Shown: positions 14,769-27,520 of the stretch, one piece after another | Layout: each line of letters begins with the position of its first letter | Numbering within the stretch: position 1 is the first letter of the stretch | Notes under the pieces: model-generated | What the model saw: only the letters and a program-made list of their open reading frames with translations | The model's database searches: none | What the model was told of the DNA's origin: nothing | Assembly: GCF_000002995.4 (NCBI RefSeq) | Contig: NW_025062477.1 | Coordinates: forward strand, 3,754,649-3,818,648 | Direction: 5' to 3' | Source: Brugia malayi | Lineage: Eukaryota; Nematoda; Chromadorea; Rhabditida; Onchocercidae | Length of the DNA: 64,000 nt | Made by a program: the position numbers and the translations under genes

Positions 14769-14788
14769 GTGACACGGCACCGTGTCAC
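14769..14788. repeat. 20-bp GC-rich palindrome
   Basis: Perfect inverted repeat: 9-nt arms GTGACACGG and CCGTGTCAC around a CA spacer. It stands out in very AT-rich surroundings. It could be a binding site for a dimeric factor or a small hairpin; its function is unknown. Confidence 0.7.
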
Positions 14789-15520
14789 CTTGTGTAAGTA
14801 CCTAAAAAAAAAAAAAAAAAGAAAATTCAAAAACTAATATTCATTTCGAATTGAAGAATACAACAAGATGAAAAGCAGTTTTTTTTTTTAATTCTTATTT
14901 TCTATGCAAACTATAAATTTCTTGTTTTTTTTTTTCTAAGAAAATTGGAAAAAAAGGTAGTTATATCATGTAAATTAAAAAAATAAATTTCAGGTTAAAA
15001 TGTTTACATTTATTTTTGAAGATGCATAAAATTGAAGTTTTCATTTTCAGGAGAGAAAATTGACAGATTTCATTTTCTTTCTTCTTTTTTTTTTAGATGA
15101 AAATATAAAAATGAATAAGAGAATATATATGAAAAAATTTGTTTTTGTTGATCTTTTAAAAAAATTAAAATTTCAAACTTACTGCTTCATCATCATTATC
15201 ATAATTTATATTACTATGAAATTTTATTTTTATTCTATTCAAAAATTTATCTGAAGAAGAAGACGGACAATTGCGCATGAACACAGCGTATAAAGCGCTA
15301 ACATGCGGATGTATGAAGAAGAGAGTAAATTTAACTATTCAAGTTCAATGAATATCATGATTAACAATACAGCAATAGTTTTGATATATTTTATTGTCTC
15401 TTCTCAATTGCTGGCAATAAATTACCCTGAAGGGAAAAATATTTAATCAACAAATTATCACTATCATTCCTCTTTTGTTCCCTTTCATATCACTTACAAA
15501 TTGTTTATTATTATTAGTAA

Positions 15521-15837
15521 TAAGTATTATTAATTACTATTTTATTTGCTATCATCAATTGTAATACTTTATAATTTATCATTGAATAAAATTCCAATAA
15601 TAAGTATTATTAATTACTATTTTATTTGCTATCATCAATTGTAATACTTTATAATTTATCATTGAATAAAATTCCAATAATAAGTATTATTAATTACTAT
15701 TTTATTTACTATCATCAATTGTAATACTTTATAATTTATCATTGAATAAAATTCCAATAATAAGTATTATTAATTACTATTTTATTTGCTATCATCAATT
15801 ATAATACTTTATAATTTATCATTGAATAAAATTCTAA
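15521..15837. repeat. 80-bp tandem repeat, four copies
   Basis: Units start at 15521, 15601, 15681 and 15761 with a period of exactly 80. Copies are nearly identical (for example TTTGCT against TTTACT in unit 3, and small changes in unit 4), so the array is recent or homogenised. No open frame runs through it. Confidence 0.95.
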
Positions 15838-16749
15838 TATTAATTAAACTTACTATAACTGTAACTTATCTGATACATTTATTCACTTCTGATAAACTTT
15901 TTCCCTTTTCTTTTCTTCTTGAATGAATAATAAATTAGTTAAATTAGTGTATTTGTCTCCTTTTGATCATCATACTACTCGTAGTACTTCCTTCCTTTCC
16001 TTTTCTTTTCTTTCATATGATCAGTGAACACAATCAGTTTAGTTCAGTTTAATTTATCATCAACTATCATCAATTGGATGATACTTTTGCCTACGTCCAT
16101 TCATTAATTTATCATCAAATTCTATTGCTGCTATCTTCTTTATACTTTTTTCGTTTTTTATTTTTTATTTTTTATTATATTTTCATTTATTTTTATCATA
16201 ATTACAGCATAACAATAAAAGATTTTCTTTTCTTTTCGCTCTTTTTTTTTTTCTCGAGAAAAGAATTGAAAATGTAATTTTTTATTGAATTTATTTTGCT
16301 AAGTATATTCTTTTATAGTATATTTTGCAAAAAATTTATTATTACTTTCTTTTACTGTAAATGTAAACAAATCGCAAATCAGATTTTGTGACACTAAAAA
16401 ATGACAACTCTATAAATACAAATGTTTTTTTTTTCTTTTCTGGATAGTAGTGATTTTAATTGATTTAAATGTGAAAATGGAGATAAGAATAAAGTTTTTT
16501 TTTTTTTTTCTGCTGTCATATGTTAGCAAATAATTAATTAAATTATTTCACATAGCATCTAATAACATCTAATAAATTCTAATAAATTTTGTTTACATCT
16601 AATAAATTTTGTTTACTAGGAAGAAGGTCAAAGTTGAACAGAAATTGTGATTTTCAACTTCTTTGCATTACTTTTTTTTTTTTGTTTTGGAGCGATAATT
16701 ATTGAAACGAAGAAAAGAGAAATTCACTGAAAGCGAAAAGCCATTGTTG

Positions 16750-19700
16750 ATGACGAAAGCGCATCTTTTCTTATCGGTATGTGTCTTCTTTACTCATTTT
16801 GTTCAAATTAACTGATGACTGTTAAAAAAAAGGACAATTGCGCTTTTACAAATACTGTGTAAAAAACTAATGAATTTCTCTTTGTTCTTTTGAATTTTAC
16901 TGATCTAGAAAAGTTTATATTTGGAATATTTCAGGTGTTTATATTGTTATCGTTTGCTATAGCGCTAAATGCACAAATTTCAAATAAAGGTTTGTTTGCG
17001 CCCTCTCGAATTTGTCTTTTTTTTTTATATCTGACAGTAATGATAAAAATACTATTATTATTGTGATGATGCAACGAACAATTGTATCTTTCAACTCAAT
17101 AATCAAATTTTAAACTTATTCAGAAAATCGGCAATGATTTTTGAAGCAAATTAATTGCGCAGTTGTAACCATGTAAATGACTGCTAATTAATTCTGCACT
17201 TTTCTTGATATAAAATGATAATAACAAAAAGTAATTCTTGATTGCTTTGCTTTTTCATTTGATGGACAAATAAATAATATTTTATTTGATGAACAAAATG
17301 ACCAATTAATTTGTAATTTATAGCAGAGTGCAAAGGAAGACCACTAGATGTGATATTTTTGGTGGACATTAATGAACGAAATACCACCACCGATTTCAAC
17401 AAACAGCGGAATAGAATTACTGATATTATCAGGTGGGCGCTATGGTCACTGCTACATGATTGTTCTTACCGGATGTACTAAGGTAGGAAAAAGCATCAAA
17501 ATGTATGCGACAGAAATTATGGCATAACAGATACCATAATATGATGATATGACAAACAAGTGCTTTTGTCATATATCGATGGCAGGCAGTATCATGAAGT
17601 GACATGCATGTGACAATTCAATATTATTACTATTACCTGCACATAAAGGTAGTAAACAAAATGACAGGTGTCATTTTATAATTGTCATATATAATTGGAA
17701 AGAGAAGGATTGGCTGTAGTTAATTGTAGTATAATATGAGTTCCTCTTTAGGTATTTAGAAAAGGTATCAGTGGAACGTGATACCTCGTACGGTATTATA
17801 GCATTTCATCAATACCCCAATGTTTTACTACCAATTGTATCACCATTTGCTTCTCGACCTAGAAAGGTTTGTTGTGAGGTATTTAATCATTTTGAATTGA
17901 TTAAAATGAAACGATAAATACATAAATTAGCTATTATTATAAACTGTTTTTTTAATTTTTTAATAGCTAATTAACTGTTTATTGCAATTTTTTAATAGCT
18001 AATTAGCTGTTATGATGAACTTTTTAATTTTTAATTGCTAATTAGCTATTATATAAACTGTTGTTAATTTGTTAATTAGCTACTAAAATAAATTGCTTCA
18101 AATTTTTGATAGCTAATTAGCTATCTATTACAATAAATTGTTTTTAATTTTTTAATAACCATTTAGCTATTATAATAAACTGTTTTTAATTTTTAATAGC
18201 TAATTAACTATAATTATAAACTGTTTTTTAATTTTTTTAACAGCTAATTAACCGTTTATTATAATTTTTTAATAGCTAATTAGCTGTTAATTTTTAATTG
18301 CTAATTAGCTATTATAATAAATTGTTTTTAATTTTTTGATAGCTAATAAATAGTAGCAGCTATTATACAATTCATATGACTAATTAATGATAATAGTGAT
18401 AATAATAATAGAGTAAACAGTAAGTATGTCTTATTATACAGGTAATAGATTACATCAATACACTGAGCGCTCGTAGCGAATTTGACAGCTCACCTGCACA
18501 AGCATTCGAATTAGCTACACAGCAGTTTATCAGTAGCCATCGTCCTACCTCGAACAAATTAATCATCTTAGCTCATGATGGTATATCTGCTGATCTGATA
18601 GCTGAAACGGTGGAAGCTAGGTAAGTGTGCTACTTAGTATTTCATTTAAAAAAAAAAAAAAAGAAATCATATCAGAAGTGATAAGATCATATCATAATAA
18701 ATTTTGCATATTAATGAATAGAATGTTATCTTTTTCAAAAGATTCAAAAAAAAAAAAAATTTTTTTTTTCTTTTATTTTAGAAATAACTTAGAGCGCATT
18801 GGTGTGGCGCTATTTGCTATTGCATCAACAAAGAATGCAAATCTTCCGGCTCTTATAGGTTATACTACAGATCGTAAACACGTATATGCGACAGATTCTG
18901 ATCGTAATGTCTTTTTTGAGGAGTTAGGAAAAGTATGTCACTAATTGATAAAAAATATTTGAAATGGAGAAGAAAAGATTTTTTTACAAATTTTCATTAA
19001 AAATTTTCAAATACAATACTAACTTATTGCAATAACAGTAACAATAACATTTATTAATTAATGTTTATACTAATTTGATTTACTTAACTTATTGAATTGC
19101 AAAAATTTAAAAAAATTTAGCATGGAATTGGGTTATTATTATTTATTTACTTATTTATTTGTTTACATAACATATATTAAATATATATATTAAATATAAA
19201 AAGCAAATAATTGTTGCAGCAATAATTGTTTTGTTTACATATTTGTTAACATAATATAATATAATTTATTTTATTAATATAATATAATGAATATGTTTTC
19301 TCTTTTTATTATTGATTTTATATTATTAATTTTTCAATATATTTTTGTCAATATAATTTATTTTATTAATATAATATAGTGAAATTTTTTTTGTTATTAA
19401 TTTTGTATCATTTTTTTTTTTATTATATATACTATTAATTTTTATTATTATTAATTTATATATATTTTTTAAAACAATTTCCTATGAAAATGTTTAATAT
19501 AGACGATTGCTCGATGTATGCATTTTTCCGAATCATTCGATACAAATAGTAATATAAACGATACAACTTTGCAAGCAGTTTTGCATGCAGCAGTTCGAGT
19601 GCATGGAACAGAAGAAGGACGAAAAAAGAAATCAAATTTAGAAGCAGCGTGTAAAGCTAACAAAGTTAGTTTTAAATATTTATAATATAAATTGAATAAA

Positions 19701-22700
19701 ATATGCTAAATATCTTCTATTTACTTATTGCTTCCCTCAAAATGATTTCTAATTCACAGGTAGATATTGTGATTGCTTTGGATTCAAGCGGTTCTGTCTT
19801 TAATGTGTTTGAGGATGAGCGCAAATTGGTACATGATTTAATTAGTTCTTTGATACCAGCAGCACTAGAAGATGGACGTGTCCAGGTATTTTCATTTCAT
19901 TCAACTTTGTTATTTAGTTAAATTTAATCATTTTTATTATATGATAGCTTTGTTGTGATGTAATAAATTAATTTAATCTTTTACAGGTATCTGTGATACG
20001 TTTCGCATCATCAGCTGATGTAGTAATTCCGTTTAAAATTAGTCAAACTCCTAATGAAATTATGGAGAAAGTGAATAAAATCAAATTTACCGGTGGCAGT
20101 ACAAGAATAGCAAAAGTTGTCAACTTAGCTGTCACAGATTTATTACGATGGCGGAGAGATGATGCAATTCAGGTGCGCAATTAGTACTCTTCTAATAATG
20201 ATAATTGATAATGAAGGTATTGAGGAATATTAATTGTAATCTTATTACAATTAATATTAAACTTATTTATAAGGTAAATATATATCTGCTACAGATATTC
20301 ATTTTGATATCGGATGGAAATGGACATGAACTTTGGCATGTGGCGCAAATGGCTGGTAAAAATTTACAAAATGCAAATGTTGAAGTTTTTGCTGTGCCAA
20401 TAAGTCGAGATCATAACTTAAACGAGCTAACACTCTATACAGGTGATATCAATCGAGTCTATGTTGAGGCAGAACAAAATCGGTAAGTATTTATGTTTTT
20501 TATCAATAAATCCATGTGAAAATCTTTAATGCATGCATGTTGCATGCACTGCATGTCATTCTGCAAGTACTGCAGTATATGTTACGAAACATTTTTTTTT
20601 TTTTTTTTCAGATTTGTTCGAACAATTTCTTCGCTAATTAATCAATGTGTAGGAGCAAACTTACCTGTAGCAAATGTCACGGAAGGAAGATTAAGCGTAC
20701 TTGATGGTGACACTATGACTGACGTAAATTTGAAGCTACAAAATGAATTAGCCAAGGATTCAATTTCAAAAGTAAAACCATCTGACAAGGCTAATTCAAA
20801 TTTTGCAAATTCATTGGATGATTTGAATTTGTCAATTATTAAAGCAAATAATACTGAAATGCTAGCAAATAGCAAAAAAAGGATCAATGATCTAAAAAAT
20901 GAATTAATGATCAATGAAATTGTGGAAAAAGAACGACGAAATGAAGAAAATATTACTGCTAAGGTACTTAATATTCTATAATATTATATATATTTTAATT
21001 AATATCTTAATTTTAATTCATATTCATTTAGCATTTAGTAATTAATTTCTTACTTACATATTTTGCTAATTCATTTATATTATTATTGTTTTTGTTTTTT
21101 TTTTACTAAATTATATTAAATTAAAAACATAGTTTCAATTTTTATCCATTTAATAATAATTAATAATTATTAAATATATAGATCTTTCAGCCAGTTGCTA
21201 ATTTGGATCTTCTTTTTGCCATTGATCTTTCGCCTGCTTCATCTGATGATTTAAAAAATCAATTAAAATTAGCAACAGAATTGGTTAATAAAATGATCGA
21301 TAAAGATATCAATGAAGAGCGAATCCGAATAGCTATTGTAACTTTCAATCAAGTAAGTATTATTAATAAGTTTGTAAATCAAGTAAGTATTATTAATAAG
21401 TTTATAAATCAAGTAAGTATTATTAATAAGTTTATAAATCAAGTAAGTATTATTAATAAGTTTATAAATCAAGTAAGTATTATTAATAAGTTTATAAATC
21501 AAGTAGGTATTATTAATAAGTTATAAATCAAGTAAGTATTATTAATAAGTTTATAAATCAAGTAGGTATTATTAATAAGTTTATAAATCAAGTAAGTATT
21601 ATTAATAAGTTTATAAATCAAGTAGGTATTATTAATAAGTTTATAAATCAAGTAAGTATTATTAATAAGTTTATAAATCAAGTAGGTATTATTAATAAGT
21701 TTATAAATCAAGTAAGTATTATTAAGTACTATTAGATAATAAATATTTAAAATGAATGTCGAGAATAACTTATGAATGCTATTCAACATGTTTAGTTTGA
21801 AATAGTAACGTAAAAAAAGTAAGATGGATAAGTAATATAAATTTTATTAAGTATTGGAAGGAAGTAAATTCATTTTCGAATTTTAATAACAGAACTTGAA
21901 ATAAATGCTACTATTTGTGTAATATAATTTCATATTGTTATCATCGTATAAAAGTTTATATTTTCAATGTTTCTAATATTTCTCTTAATTGATCTATTGT
22001 TAAGTTTAAGTTTTTTTTTTTTTTTTGATCATATCAAAGAATTTCAATTTTATTTTAAAAGATAAATTGAAATATTTAGGAAGCAAAATTAAATCTAGAA
22101 TGGGGCAAAGCGACAACCAAAAAACAAATTCTACAACATTTCAAATCTATTAAATATACAATCACTAATTCTTCTTTGGTGAATGGAATCACATTACTAA
22201 CTCAGGTTTTATATTACCTTATTAGATAAGTATTTATTAAGGTAAATTTTTATAAGTATTTTCTTAAGAATATCTTTTGCTAATCATCATTTATCACTAC
22301 TAATCGTTGTTGTCATTGCAGTATGCCGAAAAATCTCGACGACCAAATGCTCAACTAATAATTATTTTGATTTCCGATGGTAGTAAACAAGATTCATGGC
22401 ATTCTATCATACAAACTGCTAAGTATATTTCATTAATTTTTAACACAATCATTTAATTAATAATTTTTTTTAAAATTTGTTTACAAATAACAATGAAATA
22501 AACAATTTCAGAAAATTGCATGAATTACACGAAACAATTACTTATGCAATAACAACAAGTAAACAATATAGATTTGCTGAGCTGGAAGCTTTTACAAGAG
22601 ATAAATGGAAAGTTTACGTAGATGGACGTATTAACCAATTCATTACTGATACAAGTAAGTAGTATTTCTTATCATTTAATTGATAAAACAAAATTATCAT

Positions 22701-25700
22701 CAATAATTAATGCTTGAAATGATAATTTTTAATTTCAGGTAAACAACTAATAAAAGGTAAAATAGATGAGACTGATGAGCTGATCGATATCAGATCACTA
22801 CCAATTATCGAATCTATTCAAACTCACAATGGTACCATTTTATAAACAAAATACAATATTACTTACTATTTATTCAAATGACTGCAGTTCATATTAGTTA
22901 GTTGCATGCAGAATTCGTGCACTTCTAGCATACATTTATATTAAAACCTGCACTTGCTGCAGTATTAGTGTGCTATTTGCACGCATGCATTATCATAATG
23001 CAAATAATTATATGAGATTTTACAATTGATAATGATACTTATACTTTTGTATTAACTTTGTAGAAGCTTTGATATATATAAAATTATTGAAGTTACAATA
23101 TTTAATTATTTGTCTGATAAGTTTAAATTATATTATTGCAATTTCAAATGTTTCGGAATTAATATTAGAAATGTGTAATGAATAATGGAAAAGAAAAAAA
23201 ATCTATGTGATAGTTTAAAATTTGCAAAAATATCAATGAAATACTAAAATGATTTCTCTTATATTTTATGGATTTTTAAAATTAAAATTTAAAAAAAAAT
23301 TACCAATTAAAACAATTAATAGATTAACCATATAATTACATAATTAAATTTATTGCTCTCAAATATTGCTGCTACAGATTCCATTGATCTTATCATCTTG
23401 GTTGACACATCAATACTAGCAGATGATGATTTCGAGAATTCGAAAAATTTTTTGCGAGAATTACTTCGAAGCTTACAAATGATTGATTCTCAATCACGAA
23501 TTCGAATATTGCTTGTAACATTCAACGATAAAGCACACGTTCAAGTGGAATTGAACAAATCAATAATAAAGGAAAATATTTTGAATATTGTGGAAAAACT
23601 TCAAAATGAATATAGCAATGTATCAGTATCAACAGGTAAGAAATGCTAATTTAGCTTATAAATTAAGCTTACAGGTAAAGTTGAAAAGAAAATGATAATA
23701 TTGCAAGAAATAATCTTTTAGTTTCTATTCAAAAGAACATTGATCTCTCTTATTTTCAAATGAAATATGTAAATAGTAAATAATACGAATGAAATATATT
23801 GAATTGAATACTTTTAGAAAACTTTAAAATTTGTGTCTAAATTTGAGCTACAAAGTCTAATAACAAATTTGTGCTAGAAATTTAATTCAGGCAATTATAT
23901 ATGATTATGCAAACTATATTAAATTAATAAAAACCTATACTTATCATTCTTAATTAAGCTAAGGGGCTTTTTCTTTTTTAATTTTAATTTTAAAGAAATC
24001 AATTTAAAAATTTTATTTTATCAGAATAAGATGATCAATTTTGCTAGATTTGATTAAATATGACAAATTTAATTATACTTTGATTTTAAAAAAAAATTTC
24101 AATAATATTAAGACAATTAATTCAACATGAAATATTCAAAAAAAAAAAAAATTTTTTTTTTTTTTAATATTTCAGCTGTGAATGCTGCATTACAACAAAT
24201 AAACATTCCTGATGAAAATTCTCGACAACACATTTTTATAATTCTTACAGATGGTAGCACGAAAGATTCAATAGAAACAATCTCTACAACTACTGCTAAA
24301 CTTCAACGTTAATTTTTATTTTTGAGAATGATTGAAAAAAAAGACAAAGCATTAAAAAAAAAAAAAACTTTGAAATTTACTTATTTTATTTTCTTAAAGT
24401 TAAGCTTTATTGAAGTAATTAAATATTGCAAAAGTAGTTTATTTAATTTTGTTATTTTTCATTCAAATAAACTTATTTGTAAATTTATTTTATTTGTAGA
24501 AATAGGCGCAACGGTATTTGTCATTCCAATCACAAATAATTATTCAAAAGATGAACTTTCATTATATGCTAGTAATCAGGATACATTTATAATTATTGTC
24601 GGCAATTACAAAAAGGTAACACTTTTTTTATTTCCTTTGTTTTTTTTTTTTAAAAAAAAATTTCATTTAAAAAGAAAAGAAGCTATGATAACTTCAAATT
24701 CAAATTTTATTGTTTTATTGTTTTATTTTCTATTATTTTTCTCATTTTTGCAGAAATTCACAAAATACATACTTTTGAATGGAAGCAGTTCAGTGAAAAA
24801 TGATTTTATTGAAAAACCTACTGTTACGACATTTTTCAATGGTAACTTTTTTTTCTTTTTTAATTATTTAATAAATATATAAATTTTAAAGCTTTTTAAA
24901 AATTTCATTTAGCATTTCTGAAATTTGAATGTTTTCAGACGAACTTCAAATTGTAACAAACAAACCAAATATGATAGTGAAATCAACTATGGAAAATGAA
25001 ACACACCATTCCATCTTTAATTTCGATCAACATTCTGCAAAAATGAAAACGAAGGTTTCGACGAAATGTCAACATTTGTGAGGATCTAAGGGGGTGTATA
25101 AGTAGGCTGTTATTTGAAGAGAAAGATAGCATTATAAATGATTAATTCGATGCTACTTTCTGCCTATCAATTATCAATTATCAGATAAGAATTTACTCAT
25201 AATGCTTGATGTCTAATTAAGTTGTAAATATGTGACATTTAGCCATAAGAATGTGTCATTTCATTTTACTAGTTAAAGCAATCTATGGTTTTTATTTACA
25301 GATTGAAATAGAAGATCCCAATTGTTTGGTGGATCTTATATTTATTGTGGACACATCGCAAAGTGTTGAGAAAGCTTTTCAAAAACAATTACAATTAGCT
25401 GCGACATTGGTATTTAATTTTCAAAAATCTGTTTATAATATTTTGTTGTGATATTTTTTACTTATAACCTACGAAAATTGTGACATTTTAGTGACATTTT
25501 CATTTATGACCTATGAAAATTTATTTTAATAGAATAAGTCAGAAGGAATGGTAGCAAAATATGAAAAAAGCGCAAAAAGCGCAAAAGATTAAATTCAAAT
25601 TAAAGTAACGAATGAATTACTTTTAGATAGAACAAATTCCGCCATCAGCATTCAATGAACGAATTCATGTTGCTGCTATATCATTCAGTTCTAATGCTCA

Positions 25701-27481
25701 AATTAATTTTCAATTTAATGAATTTAACAGTCAAAAAGAGGTTTATTTCTGATAATAGTTTCTATCCTATTTATTAATTATACTCAATTCTATTTATAAA
25801 ATATTATTTAATTTAGATATTAAACGCTTTACTTTCATTCATTCATACCGGTGGGAATACGTCTTCAGTGAGTGCTGTTAACTTAGCTATCAAAGAAATT
25901 CAAGAAAGAGGACGAGAAAATGTTAGGTAAATTCAAACATTTTTCATATATTTATTTAAAATCATTTTTTATCTGAATACCATCTTTTTCCTGTTTTTTT
26001 CTTTTTTTTTTTTTTTTTTTTTCAGGAATTATAAAACAAAAATGAATAAATAATCATTGTATTATCGTTATTAACAATACAATTATTCTTGAGAAAGAAT
26101 AATTATTTTATATTAATTCTTAAAATAAATATTATAAAAACTATTTCTGTTTTTTTATTTTTTTAAAATTAATTTTATAAATATCAAAGTGTAATAATGA
26201 AAAGATTTATTTTTGTTCATTTCAAAAACAGTTCATAATTTTTTGAAATGAAAACTATTATAGAAGAATGATTGTACTTATATCGGATGGTTATAGTCAA
26301 GATCGTTGGGAAGATCTTTTAGATGCATCTGATCGTCTTCATGCTATTAATGCTATCATTTATGCAATTTCTGCTGATTCTAATTATTATTTCCGGTAAA
26401 TTTATTCTACTACTTAATGAAATAAATGAAAATAACAAATTTAAATTTTCAAAAAATATTTTTCAATTATAAATTTTTTTTAGCCAGCAATGATGAGATA
26501 ATGTAAATGGATTAAAAAGATGATTTAATGTTTGGTATTTTTGGATTGTTTAGAAGAAAGATGCTTGTAAAAAATGAATTTATATTTTTATAATTTAATT
26601 AAAATTATTCATAAAGTTAATATGCAAATTTTGAATTAAAATTAATACTATAAATAAATACAATTATAAAAATTAAAGAGAACTAGAATTGTACACAAGA
26701 AATAAATGGCTAGTATATGTGAATGATAGTGAAAAGCAATTTCTGGAAGATGCAACAATATCACTACTCAAATGTCAAGATCCTTCTGCATCAATTTTCT
26801 CATTACCTGCACAGGTAAATCCCCCTTTTTCTCTCTTCCTCTCTCTCTCTTTTTCTTCATTTTTAGTCTTTTGAATGAAGAATAAAGGAACGGAATTGTT
26901 CTGAATGATAAGAAGTGATATTAACAGTTGTAGAATATATTCGAATAAGAAAGATAGGACGAAGATGCCACTAATACTACCATAATTAATTGGATCTAAA
27001 AAATTAGAGTTGTTTTTTTGACTAAGTTAAATTGTTTACTTCCATTTGAAAGTTTCTTTTTTTTTTTTTTTTTTTGGTTCAAATTTACATTATCAGTGTT
27101 ATCATCTATCGAAGTGATATCATTTTGTTGACATTATATTTCAATGTATTTTGTTAATGATACATATTTACTAATAGGCTATAAAATTATTGAAATGTAA
27201 AGGAAAACAAAAAAAATAAAAATAATTATTTACAGATGGAATTGATGACAGAATTGCCTAAAAATGCTGAAGACAAAAAGTTAACGGATGAAATAGAATT
27301 AACAAGACGAAAATCTTCAATTGATGATAATAGTAGTAGTAGTAGTAGTGTAAATCAAGAAGAGAATCATTTGAATAAAAGACAAGAAGAATTTACTACT
27401 CCAATGAATGATGGTAAATTTATGGAATCAAAACAATTGGCAAAATCATTGGAATCAAAGAAGTATCTCTTTTATAATTTA

Positions 27482-27520
<39 letters not shown>

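Larger units (their letters stand above)
10261..16749. other. Gene-poor intergenic region
   Basis: About 6.5 kb between the LRP 3' end and the VWA gene start. It is very AT-rich, with many A or T homopolymers, GA and CT microsatellites, an 80-bp satellite at 15521-15837 and a GC-rich palindrome at 14769-14788. The short open frames here are low-complexity and lack splice context or family signatures, so I call no gene. Confidence 0.6.

Noticed and set aside
15521..15837. CRISPR-like array
   Set aside because: Head-to-tail 80-bp satellite without unique spacers, in a eukaryotic genome.
21269..21789. Long minus-strand open frames across the 30-bp satellite
   Set aside because: They exist only because the unit length is divisible by 3 and lacks stops on both strands; they oppose a well-supported gene.
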